DNA from: Cordylochernes scorpioides
Lineage: Eukaryota > Arthropoda > Arachnida > Pseudoscorpiones > Chernetidae
Length of the DNA: 64,000 nucleotides
Reading direction: 5' to 3'
Assembly (NCBI GenBank): GCA_030710605.1
Contig: CP092870.1
Coordinates: forward strand, 50,251,061 to 50,315,060
Shown here: positions 52,150 through 63,075 of the stretch, piece after piece
Layout of the letters: each line of letters opens with the position of its first letter
How positions within the stretch are numbered: position 1 is the first letter of the stretch
Made by a program: the position numbers and the translations under genes
Notes under the pieces: generated by a model
Database searches by the model: none
What the model was told of the DNA's origin: nothing
Seen by the model: the letters and a program-made list of their open reading frames with translations, nothing else

Positions 52150-52535
52150 ATTTTATATGTATAGATGGCGCGTTATTGCTTTGTATTAATTTATGCCTAA
52201 CTGGCCTTGTCTTTATTGTTTGCGGAAGAGCATTGCTCGATGCAAATATTTGAATGTGATTCTACTGTCCTATAAGCTTATATCCATAGTTTTCTTAAAA
52301 ACCATTTCTTAGATTCCATCCTTCAGTGCTGCGTATATAAGCAGAATCGTCCGATACAGTATTAGAGCTCTTAGAAGCGGTCTGGTGGATTAAATTGGCG
52401 AAACCGCTGGGAGGGTTCACCACTGATGAGCCAAGCCCTCCCAATATATTTTTTCATCGCAGTAAGGAAGGTAGAAGTTTGTATTATGTATAAAAGAAAT
52501 ATTCGTGCTTTTAAATCCTTTCATTTTATATATAT
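52150..52535 (+). mobile_element. Family D element, best copy
   Basis: Starts TATAGATGGCGCGTTATTGC, then GGAAGAGCATTGCTCGATGC, AATACAGTATT-like block, the split hammerhead, ATCGCAGTAAGG and AAATCCTTTCATTTTATATA. The end sequence (TTTTATATATATAGATGGCG at other loci) equals the start, consistent with tandem or circular ancestry. Confidence 0.65.
52376..52442 (+). ncRNA. Split-order hammerhead-like segment, complete
   Basis: III-5' AGCGGT 52376-52381, C17 52382, I-5' TGGTG 52383-52387, linker GATTAAA, II-3' TTGGC 52395-52399, GAAA 52400-52403, III-3' ACCGCT 52403-52408, GGGAGGG, I-3' CACCA 52418-52422, CTGATGA 52423-52429, II-5' GCCAA 52430-52434, CCCTCCC. All three stems pair perfectly (5, 5, 6 bp) and the triplet is GUC. 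An alternative GGGAGGG/CCCTCCC hairpin would present the CTGATGA strand in a loop. Confidence 0.5.
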
Positions 52536-53256
52536 ACTAGCGGATGTACCCGGCTTCGCCCAGGTTTTTCTCGAGGGAATGTTTGTAGTCTAGTAATAAG
52601 AAAATATACTACACCTAAAAACTATCAGAGAAAAGAGAAACCACGGAAGGTGAACAGAAAAATGCTTACAATGGATGTATATATAAAATAAAAGGATCTA
52701 AAAGCGCGAATGTTTCTTTTATACATAAAACGAATAGAAGTTCGTTTTATGTATAAAAGAAACATTCGCGCTTTTAGATCCTTTTATTTTATATGTATAG
52801 ATGGCGCGTTATTGCTTTGTGTTAATTTATTCCTAATGGATGTATATGTTTACGATATCAAGTTAAATAAAAACAAAGATAAAATTTGCATATGTTGGTC
52901 ACTATAAATTTGTATATTTGTTAGGCGAAATTAGAAACATGATAATTATCTTAAAATTGCTTGTATTGAATATTTTTTAGATTGAGATTATTAGCTAGTA
53001 TGTAAAAAATTTAACTCTGTTGAAATTTAATTTTGTATTTATATATAAATAAAATTAACTCTGTTGATTTTTTTTTTGTATTTAATCGATAACAGCGAAG
53101 TTACGCATGTTAATGTTAGGAAATATATTTTGATGTTAAGCAAAACCTGCTCCATCTCGTTTTACATAAATGTTGAAAATTTGGTTGAAATTGATGCATT
53201 GTAACGAAAGTTTTTAGTGATGTCCACTTATGAAATTTCCATTTTATTAATATAGA
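52536..53256 (-). mobile_element. Helitron, non-autonomous, with nested palindrome
   Basis: Minus strand: 3' hairpin (one mismatch) plus TACATCCGCTAG then T; 5' TCTATATTAATAAAATGGAA preceded by A. Subfamily of 33762-34237. A palindrome (52685-52800) interrupts it: AAAAGGATCTAAAAGCGCGA and complement, made of two facing family D ends. Confidence 0.75.
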
Positions 53257-53618
53257 TATGTGTTAAATTTAAAAATATATATATTTAAAAATGTTATATA
53301 GAGGTATTATTTAGCCGTTGGTCGGCTCAAACATGTTTGTAATTATGTAAATAATATTTTGTTTTATTTATTCTTACGCCTTAAGCCAGGCAGTACTTTT
53401 ACCAAATTATGTTTATTCTAAAGAGAGAGAGAGAGAGAGCTCAATTAAAGCGGTCTCTTATCAAAATTATTTTTATTGTTTTACTTTCAAGATGCTGGCC
53501 ACGACTGCATCACCAATACCATTTAGCACTGAAAAGAATCAACAAATAACTCCATAGCATAAACTTTAAGATGATAAAAATACAACAGAAAATCTAATTT
53601 GTTTTTATAATATATATA
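53257..53618. other. No gene
   Basis: GAGAGAGAGAGA run at 53426-53440. Nothing else supported. Confidence 0.35.
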
Positions 53619-53955
53619 TATAGATGAAATTTTTTTCCGGGAGGATATTGATCTAAAGAGACAAAGGTCGCCTCTCCCGTCAAAATAGATGTGAAAACTA
53701 GACGCCATCTATTGACCGTCGCCGCAAACTAGCGGTCTCGGGTCGGTGACAAAGCCACAACAGCAGCTTTGGCAAACTGAAAAGCGTCCACCTAGATACC
53801 ATGGTTTCTGGCTAATGGCCCTCGTCAGTCTAGGGCGGACTTTATTCCATGAGATCCCCACGGGATCTAATGGAATCTTCACAATCTGTCAATGACTAGA
53901 TCTACTAGATAGCGTCAGGTTTTGACGTTTTTTTGACGGGAGAGACGCCCTATGC
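53619..53955. mobile_element. Family C foldback with hammerhead
   Basis: GGGAGGATATTGATCTAAAG, GCCTCTCCCGTCAAAATAG at the left, and TTTGACGGGAGAGACGCCC at the right end; centre shared with 42722-43165. Confidence 0.7.
53785..53840 (-). ncRNA. Hammerhead ribozyme candidate (family C), long stem I
   Basis: Minus strand GTCCGCCCTAGA-CTGACGA, GGGCCATTAGCC, A-GAAACCATGGTA, TCTAGGTGGAC. Stem I: CCTAGA/TCTAGG 6 bp plus GTCC/GGAC 4 bp. Core complete; stem III palindrome ACCATGGT, A17. An extra A sits before GAAA at the foot of stem II. Confidence 0.7.
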
Positions 53956-54053
53956 TTCTATATATATATTAAAAACATAATTTCTATGCAAGTTGTTATT
54001 TACAGTGTATGTTGCTAGGATAATTTCCATCGTGAGGTATTCTAAATCAAAGC

Positions 54054-54086
<33 letters not shown>

Positions 54087-54360
54087 GAAGGACGGCCTCC
54101 ATCCTCCCATATTCTATTCTCTACGTAAACTGATCGTTGCCCGATAAGCAGCATCCCGGGAGACCGGTATACATTATTCATATTCGATAGAAAGGAGAAA
54201 TCCGCTATTTTTCAATATCAGCTTACTACACACACTACCTTCATTTCCATTGAAAGTAAAAACTCTAATGTCCCTCCTTCGTTATATAATGTTCACCAAA
54301 AATTCAAGATCTCTCCTCCACTTAAGAAAATATTTCATGAGATTTATAAATATAAGTTTA
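53956..54360. other. No gene
   Basis: Includes a (TA)n/(CATA)n run at 54055-54087. No coding signal. Confidence 0.3.
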
Positions 54361-54880
54361 ATACAAAACAATAACGCCCCATCTATATATAACAAATGAA
54401 AACATTAAGACGCGAATGTTTCTTTTCACAAAAAAAATCAAACTTCTACTGTCCTTACTGCGATGAAAAATATATTGGGAGGGCTTGGATTATCAGTGGT
54501 AAACCTTCCCTCCCAGCGGTTTCGCCAATTTAATCTACCAGACCGCTTCTTTAGAGCTCTAATACTGTATTGGATCATTCTGATTTTATATTATTTATAT
54601 GTAATTCTACTGTCCTAAAAGCTTATGTCCATAGTTTACTTAAATACCATTTCTAAGATTCCATCCTTCAGTGCTGCATATAAAAGCAGAATGATCCAAT
54701 ACAGTATTATAGATCTAAAGAAGCGGTCAGATAGATTAAATTGGCGAAACCGCTGAGAGGGTTCACCATTGATGAACTAAGCCCCCCAATATTTTTTTAA
54801 ATCGCAGTAAGTACAGTCGAAGTTTGAATTATTTGTAAAAAGAAACATTCACGCTTTAATGTTTTCATTTGTTGTAAATA
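54361..54880. mobile_element. Two family D copies in inverted orientation
   Basis: 54366-54590 is minus-oriented and 54595-54880 plus-oriented. Outer ends AACAAATGAAAACATTAAGA and TTAATGTTTTCATTTGTTG. Each has a damaged split hammerhead (CTGATAA in one; ATTGATGAACTAAG in the other). Confidence 0.65.
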
Positions 54881-55274
54881 TAAGGTTGTCCCAAAATTTA
54901 GCTTTTCTTATTACTTGGCGAATAATATTATCACGGCGAATACATAATAATACATAATATAATTACTTTATACATAATACAAAGACATTATACATAACGG
55001 CGAATAATGGTATTTCAATTTTTTGCAAGTGTTTACGAACTTTGGGGACAACGTTGTACTATATTTTAAAATATGTAATTAAAAGCTGTTGAAAACAAAG
55101 AAATATCGCCAGAACGACGAAAGGTGGAAAAATAAACCCACCTTGAACATCAAACAAGCCAGACTTCTCAAGAACAACATCCCCAACGACATCAATATAA
55201 ATTGTAAATGAACAACCCTGTACCACAGTAAATATGATTATCTAGGTTGACACCTAATAACGTTATTTGGAAAG
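54881..55274. other. No gene
   Basis: Nothing recognised. Confidence 0.3.
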
Positions 55275-55485
55275 AAATATGATGTATTAGCGCGCCATCT
55301 GTTATAAGAATTTTAAACTATTTTTGACGCGTTCTTTTTGAAAATGGTAGATTAAACTGACGAAATCGCTGGGAAGGTTCACCACTAAGAAACCCTCCCA
55401 TTGTTTTAGAATTGCAGTAAGGACAGTATAACATTGTTTAATTTCAAAAGGAATCATACGCATCAAAAACAGTTCAAATTAATAT
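55275..55485. mobile_element. Family D foldback, decayed
   Basis: TTAGCGCGCCATCTGTTAT, TTTTTGACGCG on the left; ATTGCAGTAAGGACAGTATA, CATACGCATC on the right; core CACTAAGAAACCCTCCC has lost CTGATGA. Confidence 0.55.
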
Positions 55486-56149
55486 GATATCTAATTATAT
55501 TATGTAATTCTAGGTAACACTATAGCTCACATATCTAAAAGTAAAAATCATTTTAAAATATGTTTTGCGACAAAATAAACTTATTACAAAAGGTTTAAGA
55601 TAATTGTAATATATAATATGTGGGTTTTGACCAAGGACTAGGTTGTTGTTGTGTGATGTAATCAATATATAGCGTGAGATGTTTTTAGTTCTTATGATAA
55701 TTCTGTAATAATATTATACAAATATATAACAGTAACATACAATATATTTTAATAGAAACTACAATACCTATTGAATACTAGGTAGAAGTGTACATAATAA
55801 TAATCAAAAGGTGTGCCGACCTAAGATCCATCCTTATAAAACTGTTTTTTAATTAATTAAACAAACAAATGTATTGTACCATGTAAATACTCCCACTTTT
55901 GGAGTACTTTCATAAAGAGCGAGATGTATGTGTTTTACTCCGACTTTGTGTTTGCCAAACTGTGTTGGTATAAGATAAACTACTTGAAATTGTCTTTTTT
56001 CCCTATTCAGTAGTTTTCCTGACTGAGCTGTTATTACAGCTCAGCTCTTACTCTATATAATATATTGCCAGTCGTTTAAAACCCTTCAATATTTAGTTAT
56101 TTTATTATTATGTTAATGGGGTACTACTTTATGCCTTCTTTGTTTTTAA
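55486..56149. other. No gene
   Basis: AT-rich; no supported feature. Confidence 0.35.
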
Positions 56150-56650
56150 TATTGCCACGTGGAAAATTAGGGAAGGCCAACTTCGGGATGAGACAGCAAT
56201 TTTTTCAGGCAAGAACAAAATATTAGTGATAAACAAAACCTAAGCAAAAAGGGAGGTGTACAGCGTAGCAAAATATACACATAAAAAATGGTACTTTGTT
56301 ACAATATCAATACCTGACCTTGTTATTTTTCATTTTCTTCTATTATTCTTTTCACATGTTAAGCGTATTTACGCAGTTTTGGTCTTAAATACCCATGTCT
56401 TGGTTTCTCATGAAGCCTCTGGGAGCAAAAGATTTTTGGTCGTAGAGGTACAGCCTGCTCCACGCTGACGAGCGCTAACAGCCCGGAACACCTTCGTGGT
56501 TGGCTTTTCTTGATTCATCAAGAAAATGGGTTGGCCAAATATCAGGGAACAGGTTAAATCAACGTTTAGTTGATTTCTGTTCCTCTATATAGCGCTCTGC
56601 CATCGAAAAAGCACATGTGCTCGTGGTCAGGATATGCCTTCTTTGTTTTT
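56150..56650. mobile_element. Foldback family B, right half, with decayed hammerhead
   Basis: GGTTGGCCAAATATCAGGGA ... CTCGTGGTCAGGATATGCC is the right arm. The left arm is replaced by unrelated sequence. 56460-56499 holds CCACG-CTGACGA, GCGCTAACAGCCC, GGAACACCTT, CGTGG: GAAA is changed to GGAA and stem II has a mismatch. Confidence 0.6.
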
Positions 56651-56909
56651 AATATTCCTTCAGTAAAGTTTATAACCAAACATAGATTTTGAGCAGACAA
56701 TCATGGTCCGTGTCGTGAATTAGGCCCACTTCACGTACAATACCTGGACATGGGTAAGAATTTCTGTTCGTGTTTTATGACAGAAAAGGTTTAAACAATA
56801 ATAAAATAGGATTACAGTATCTCAAGCTGATATTTATCCATCTTAAATAATTCTTGTTAAAAACACGAGCGTTGCTGTGAGAAGAATCTATTGATAATGA
56901 CATTGTAGA
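56651..56909. other. No gene
   Basis: Nothing recognised. Confidence 0.3.
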
Positions 56910-57588
56910 AAGGTATTTATTTTTTATTAACACAGTATCATTTTTGATATTTATATTTTGCTACTCTGTAAACTTCCCACTTAGCTTTTCTTTTGTTTAT
57001 CATTCATAGTTTGTTCTTGCCTTAAATAAATTTGGGTGTCATCCTGAGGTTTGTCTTTTCCTAATTCTCCACGTGGCATTTTGGTGGAGATGCTGGGTAA
57101 ATTAGGGAAGACAAACTGAAGATTGCCGAGAAGACCTAGCGGCCATGGGTGCTGTGATCTACATTTTCAGAGACTGGCTCCAGGATTCCACCGCCGTGTC
57201 AAAGCCATGAATTCCCTCCAAGATGACGATGTCCCTATAGACGATACGACAACAAAACCGCTCTTCACGCCGGAAAAAAAGGACTCAAAGGTACTAAGGA
57301 CAAAGTTCAAAGACTTCGATGGAATCCTTGGCAGAAGCACGTCAGATCCATGTCAGTAACTACAATAATTACAAGCTGCGGGTCACAGCTCCCATAGGGA
57401 AAGAGCTATGTAACAAAGTATTTATTATTTTATTAACAGAGTATCAATTTTGTTGTTTATATTTTGTTACTCTGTAAACTTCCCTTATTACTTATCTTTT
57501 GTTTATCATTCATAGTTTGTTCTTGTCTTAAATAAATTTCTGTGTCATCCTGAGGTTTGTCTTTCCTAATTTTCCACGTGGTAATATA
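56910..57588 (+). repeat. Direct repeats of ~170 bp, Helitron-related
   Basis: 56912-57078 and 57416-57586: shared TATTTATATTTTG-like, ACTCTGTAAACTTCCC, TTTATCATTCATAGTTTG and GTCATCCTGAGGTTTGTC. The last blocks resemble the interior of the Helitrons here (TGTCATCCTGAATTTTGTCT). The sequence between them (57080-57400) is GC-richer and has a short frame (57123-57359) I cannot assign. Confidence 0.55.
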
Positions 57589-58576
57589 CAATAGCAAGAT
57601 GCGATTTAAAAATAATCGATAATTGAATCTAAAATAATAGTGGTTTTATATTTCCTCTAACAGTATCATGCCTAAACCAACACACATATTCTTTCAAATA
57701 TTAATCATTTACTGCGATAAAAAAGGGAAGCGTATTCTTCTCGAATAAAACCCATTATCAACGGATTTCATCATTTTGAAATATATTTATATGAATTAAA
57801 GACCTAGTTCTCTACAAGTCAAAGCACATGAATAGAAGAATAGTTTATAAAAAGGGTGATCAAAACACACTAAGTGAGCAGGTACCTCTACGACGTAATT
57901 AAATACACCCACCAATCAATCAACCAATAGAAACCGATTAGAAAAGGCCAGGGTAGAAAGAGCGCCATATCAATCGGTGATGAATGGAAAAGCTAATCAA
58001 TAGGACGTCGCAATTAGCGCCCTGGGAGGTGATAATGTTCGAATTAGGTAATTCAATTAAGCCGCAGCCGGTTAATTATAAAAGCTAATTTTGATTACCC
58101 CAAAAGATAATTGCAATTCAATTAGGTATAATATAGGCTTTCTCTCTCGATGTGAAATCTCCCAGCGCGATATGAAAACGTTGGATGTGATTTTCTAGAA
58201 TTGTAAGAGAATAAATAGGGAAAAACTAATTAGAAAGAAAACAGTCTTCTAAAAATCAAAGTAAATCATTTCCTCGGGACAAATCTACTGTTGGATAGGA
58301 ATCGAATAAAGAGAAAGTTAATTAGCTTGTGCTCGCGTTTTAAACAGAGGAGAGAAGATCAATTTAAGTAAATTAAACGAAATAAATAAATCAAAGGTAA
58401 CCAGGTATATGATTCAATGAGAAATAAAGGGGGCGCTGTGTGGTAGAAACCTTTCATTTAAATACGTAATTCAATATATCAATAATAATCTTTTAGGTAC
58501 ATTTATCATCATCATGTTTTGTTTATATTTAATAATTACGCCTATATATAGTTGTCATAGTAGTTTTCATTATTTC
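57589..58576. other. Apparently unique, homeodomain-site-rich sequence
   Basis: No match to other parts of the window. 57985-58140 is dense in TAATTA/AATTA-type words (for example GGTTAATTATAAAAGCTAAT). Candidate host non-coding DNA. No exon recognised. Confidence 0.35.
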
Positions 58577-58808
58577 AACACACAAAACGCGATATCCCGG
58601 CTAGGGATAATTGCGTCGATTTACATTTTTTTTTTAAAACAGAAACAGCTATAAACATATTATACAAGAAAAAGTAATTAAAAATAAAAAGAGAAACAAT
58701 AATATATATTAGGAACCTGAACCTTTCAGGTTTGAAAGATAATCATAAATATATCTACAAAAATAGTTAAGCCTATGATAATTCTCTCTGGTATTTACAA
58801 ATTGATAT
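58577..58808 (+). repeat. Dispersed repeat family H, copy 2
   Basis: Nearly identical to 39625-39865; same AACACACAAAACGCGATATC start. Confidence 0.75.
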
Positions 58809-59113
58809 AGTCTAGTAAGAAACTTTGTATGTATGTGAATGCCCAACGTAGGTTGAATAAAAATTAGTATTCTTCTCGAGTGAATTCCGTTTGGTGAAGT
58901 GTAAGACGCATCAATAAGTACTTATTTTTAGAGATAGATGGCGTTGGTAAAGCAAATTGTCACCATCGCTTGTACTCTTTAACCGCGCGCGTGTCAAATT
59001 TCGTATTGATTCGTGGATACGATTTGGCAGCCAATTCCGTGAGTCAAACCATGTTTTACAGAATAAAATGTAGAAAGTGCAGTATTATTTAGTGTTTAGC
59101 TTTTTGCCTTCGG
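58809..59113. other. No gene
   Basis: One AGATGGCG word at 58936; nothing else supported. Confidence 0.3.
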
Positions 59114-59660
59114 ATGTGGTGGTGGAGTCTTGTTCATGGAGCAGATCAGATCGGTCCATTCACCCTGATCACAATACCGGCCAACCGAGGTGCCTTGTCC
59201 GTATGGATGTCCTCTTCTGGATTGATGCCTGCCATATAAAAGGCTGCAAGCTCTCTTAGAGTGGTGGTGGTGGTGTCTTGTCCATGGAGCAGATCAGATC
59301 GGTCCATGCACCCTGATCACAATACCAGCCAACCGAGGTGCCTTGTCCGTACGGATGTCCTCTTCTGGATTGATGTCTGCCAAATAGAAGGCTGCAAGCT
59401 CTCTTAGAGTGGTGGTGGTGTCTTGTCCATGGAGCAGATCAGATCGGTCCATGCACCCTGATCCCAATACCGGCAATGAATGTCCTGCTCTGGATTGATG
59501 TCTGCCATATAGAGGGCTGCAAGCTCTCTTAGAGTGGTGGTGGTGGTGTCTTGTCCATGGAGCAGATCAGATCGGTCCATGCACCCTGATCACAATACCG
59601 GCCATGAATGTCCTGCTCTGGATTGATGTCGGCCATATAGAAGGCTGCAAAGATGTTCGG
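59114..59660 (-). repeat. Retrotransposon 3'-end tandem array (4 units)
   Basis: Unit starts on the + axis near 59114, 59261, 59409 and 59533 (spacing 147, 148, 124; the last two lack ~24 bp). On the minus strand each unit encodes LAAFYLADINPEEDI-like and GIVIRVHGPI, a stop, and ends in an (ACC)n tail. Position in the protein is the same as in the 41-kb and 44-kb arrays. Confidence 0.8.
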
Positions 59661-59840
59661 GTATATATAGTCCGGAGTGAGTTGGGTGTTGTGACAGTCA
59701 TGTCATGTCATGGATCTAGTCATGTCTGAGTTTATCTTCATTCCTTTAAAATGTCCTGTTCTGATTCTTGAAATTGTTGTTGTTAATTCTCTGTTAAAGT
59801 TGAGGTTGCATATGGGCTGGGGTATTTTGGTTTCGGATGT
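59661..59840 (-). pseudogene. Retrotransposon tail upstream of the array
   Basis: The minus strand has TTTISRIRTGHFKGMKI, then NSDMTRSMT, the conserved ISRLRTGH segment that precedes the Zn knuckle in this element type (compare 18740). The knuckle itself is missing. Confidence 0.65.
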
Positions 59841-59894
59841 AAAAACATGTAAAATAAAGCTGAATGCCGTCTTTGGCCATCATTCTCTATCCAG

Positions 59895-59965
59895 CTCTAG
59901 GGGGTCGGTGGTCTAAACCGTTGGTTTTCAACCGCTACGATTCGGGATCGAATCCCGCATTGGAC
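59895..59965 (+). other. tRNA-like sequence (SINE head?), copy 2
   Basis: Box A-like TGGTCTAAACCG and box B-like GGGATCGAATCCC, followed by GCATTGGACAC and a T6 terminator. Related to 14790-14880. Acceptor pairing is poor, so not called as a gene. Confidence 0.5.
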
Positions 59966-60039
59966 ACTTTTTTCTAATCTAGAAAAATTCCAATGGCCCC
60001 CGATTCTTGCAAAATTCCAACCCCATCAGCGAATTCAAG

Positions 60040-60180
60040 TAACCAAACGGAGCTCTGGCACATTTGTAAGTGTAAAAGTCGACCTGCTTATCACATGTGT
60101 AGACATGTGGTGCACTTACAGTAAAAACAGTCTCCAACTTCTACCCACCATGATTATCATGGTCTGTACCACGTGTACTA
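60040..60180 (-). repeat. Dispersed repeat family G, copy 3
   Basis: Reverse orientation: TGTAGACATGTGGTGCACTT, CCACCATGATTATCATGG, ACCACGTGTAC. Confidence 0.65.
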
Positions 60181-60552
60181 GAGATACATTTTTTAAAAAA
60201 GGTGTAAAATTGGTATTTGATGAGAATCAGCCAGGACACCTATAAGAAGTGTTTCTGTGATGGAATGGTAGAAAAATCCACGAAATCAACCAACGGAGGT
60301 ACGTGAAGTAACTGAGACCATAGATGTATCGACGGGAACTTAATATGTGATACATGAAAAATGGACGATATATCGATCTGATGGGTGCCGAGATTATTTA
60401 CGATAGACAACAAGCGACCTAAATGGAGAAACAATAGTAGAATTTGGGTAAATTTCTTCGTCTAATATTATAATGGTAAATCAAGTTACAAGATCGACCG
60501 TCCTTAATTCTCTTCTAAAAGAGATGAATATCGGGCGATTAGTTCAGTGTTA
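60181..60552. other. No gene
   Basis: Nothing supported. Confidence 0.3.
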
Positions 60553-60870
60553 ATGTTTTTTTGTTGTTGTTGTTGTTTTTTTTACAATAAAAATAGTTTA
60601 TTGACAGCCAGTCAATGGTCAAGAGAGAGTTTACAGAGTTTAAAATAGTAGAGAAAATATATACACCAGACGAGGCCTTCTCCGAAGGTACATCTGGATC
60701 CTATCAGGAGCTTAGAATGGTCTTGAGTTCAGACTTGCGAGTTATGGAATCCGTGTCCCCAGCGATGACTGTGTTGAGGAACTTGACAAGAATAATCTTG
60801 TGTTTAGGTAAGGTATCCGCGAGGAAACTCTCCCTAAGTACAGGACCGCATACGCAACATTCAGTGTAAT
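60553..60870 (-). pseudogene. Non-LTR retrotransposon 3' tail fragment
   Basis: Minus-strand frame with ECCVCGPVLRESFLADTLP, then HKIILVKFLNTVIAG and SITRKSELKTILSS before the stop. Then a 3' UTR with AATAAAC and a (CAA)n tail (60556-60572 on the + strand as TTGTTGTTG). This looks like the end of a 5'-truncated retrotransposon with the same triplet tail as the other tails here. Confidence 0.55.
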
Positions 60871-61119
60871 TTTGTTGTTGTTTTAGAAACGAAACTGTCA
60901 GTGAAATTGTGATAGATTTTATGGCTACTATGTTAAATATAATATTTAAAAAATCAATTTCCTTAAACACTTTTATCCTGTGTTCCTTATTAAATTAAAT
61001 AATGCAACAGGTTCCTGGGGATGAGTTTCTTTCCATTTGATTGACGTCTTCTACATGAGTACGTAAAGACGAATAAACGTCTTAATAAATGCAAAGTATA
61101 TAAAAATAATCGGGGCCTT
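60871..61119. other. No gene
   Basis: Nothing supported. Confidence 0.3.
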
Positions 61120-61215
61120 ATACAATAGTAGAGCTGTTTGGAGATTAAACTGGTGAAACCGCTGGGAAGGTTTACCACTGGTGAGCCATGCTCATCTATT
61201 ATAATTTGAATAATT
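61120..61215 (+). mobile_element. Family D fragment
   Basis: ATTAAACTGGTGAAACCGCT, GGGAAGGTTTACCACTGGTG, AGCCATGCTC; core damaged (CTGGTGA). Confidence 0.55.
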
Positions 61216-61440
61216 ACAATAGAATTGTATAATTATAGGTTTTAATATTATATATATTTTTTAAGTAGAGAGAGAGAGAGAGCGTTGTTACTATTTTTAA
61301 CTATAGATGGCGCTTTGATTCTATGATGAGAGAGATGGAGAGAGAACGCTTCACGATTTTGCGTGTCATCATTGGGCAGAAGCAGTGCTGTATCTTCCCT
61401 GTATTGTAGTTTATGTGCCGCCGAACAAGCGTGTACGTGT
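61216..61440. other. No gene
   Basis: GAGAGA run at 61267-61281, AGATGGCG at 61305. Confidence 0.3.
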
Positions 61441-61590
61441 AGAGAGATAAAGATCTGTCTGCCGGAATAAATATCGTTGATTTTTTTATTATTATTTCAT
61501 AATTGTCAAATATCCATTCTTGATTACTCAAGATAATCTATCCACATACACGTTTCTGGCTGTTGGCCCTCGACAACCTGGTGCAAGAAA
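61441..61590. mobile_element. Foldback family A fragment with decayed hammerhead
   Basis: GGAATAAATATCGTTGATTT, TTGATTACTCAAGAT; minus strand 61542-61582 has CCAGG-TTGTCGA, GGGCCAACAGCC, GAAACGTGTA, TGTGG: core lost. Confidence 0.55.
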
Positions 61591-62194
61591 GATCTGTCTG
61601 TGTTTTTCCTAGAACGGATATTTTCAACGCCACGCACGCGCAGAGATGATTTCAAAAATGATAGAGGAAACCATCTCAAACAATAATTTAATTCTTAGAT
61701 TTGGGTTTTTCTTTCAGAACGACACAGTAATGTATTTGACTAACTTCACAAAGCTATAGCACAGACTCTATATCTTGGAATTAAAGCAAGAAACTTAATT
61801 AGGACCGTGGATAACGATAAATCAAAGCAAATTAAGGATTAATTAAGGTGGAGCGGGAACATTTTTCAAATCAACCTGCCCTGTCGGACCGAAGGCTCTC
61901 ATTTAAAACTGCTTCTCATTACTGCGCTGCCCACAAAATTTGTTTAGTTTTCAATTAAGGTGAAAAATTTGAGTTTTCAAATGCAACACGCGCGGACGCC
62001 CGAATAAATTTAATCTTTCTTAGGGCGGAGCATGGCATTAAAAGAAGGTTTTTGTTGGTCGCCGAGCAAATGATAGATGTAGCGAAACTAATTATGGCTG
62101 CCCAGTTCTTCCTTGGAGGGAGGTTGAAGTAGTGAACATACAATACTCCTATTTTATAATAAATATGTTTTCACAATAAGCAAATAAATCAAAC
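61591..62194. other. Apparently unique sequence, no gene found
   Basis: Not matched elsewhere in the window, apart from the 18-base word at 62004-62021 shared with 38847. Candidate host non-coding DNA. Confidence 0.35.
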
Positions 62195-62480
62195 TTCTAA
62201 GCATTGCTCGATTATAATATTTAAATGTAATTCTACTGTCCTAAAAGCTTATGTCCATAGTTTACTTAAATACCATTTCAAAGATTCCACCCTTCAGTGT
62301 AGCATATATAAGCAGAATGATCTAATACAGTATTAGAGCTCTAAAGAAGCGGTCTGGTAGATTAAATTGGTGAAATCGCTGGGGGGGTTCACCACTGATG
62401 CTCCAAGCCTTCCCAATGTATTTTTCATCGCAGTAAGGAAAGTATAAGTTTGGATTATTTGAGAAAGAAACTCTCGCGTC
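62195..62480 (+). mobile_element. Family D copy, decayed
   Basis: TAAAAGCTTATGTCCATAGT, ATGATCTAATACAGTATTAG, AAGCGGTCTGGTAGATTAAA, CACCACTGATGCTCC: CTGATGA is broken (CTGATGC) and stem II is mismatched. Confidence 0.6.
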
Positions 62481-62765
62481 TTGATATTTTCAAAGTTTCT
62501 CCATTCTCTGGAGAGGCGGGGAAAAGGTTGTTTGACGGAATGACTTTGGTATTACAACAAAAGCTTGGTGAAAAGTGCTATCAAGATTTCTGTGGTACTA
62601 TAAAACATTGAGAATAACTCGCGATCTATATAATTTTTCAATAAACCTTTAATTCGTCATTTTGATTTTTGAAGAGTTGGTTTACTTTGCTGATTTTATT
62701 TAGACATTCTAAAGATTTATTTTTCTTTCGGTTTCAATCCGTTTTGTCTTCAAAATCCATTTTAG

Positions 62766-63075
62766 TATTTACCATTATAAAACGACATTTGAAAATTATC
62801 CCGCATGTGTTTCTTTTAAACGAAAAATCGAAATTTATTTTAAAAGAGAAATAACGATTATTTCTAACCTTTGAGATATGGTATGAAAGGATGAATTGTG
62901 AAGAGTAATGATAAACGGAAAAATAAAAGTGTCCCGGGATGGGAATTCGCAATTCATCCTTTCATACCTCATCTCTAAGGTTAGAAATAATCATTATTTC
63001 TCTTTAAAAATAAATTTCGATTTTTCGTTTAAAAGAAACACATGCGGGATAATTTTCAAATGTCGTTTTACAATC
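62766..63075. mobile_element. Foldback palindrome, family F
   Basis: Same family as 10138-10378: AAACGACATTTGAAAATTAT ... GAATTGTGAAGAGTAATG left, complement right; the right arm lacks the GAAGAGTAATGATAAACGG block. GTCCCGGGAT lies near the tip. Confidence 0.7.

Noticed and set aside
57123..57359. Host exon between Helitron-related direct repeats
   Set aside because: Charged 78-codon frame with no recognisable domain or clear splice sites; could be captured sequence but unsupported.
59895..59965. Functional tRNA gene
   Set aside because: Boxes A and B and a T-run are present, but acceptor and anticodon arms do not pair properly.
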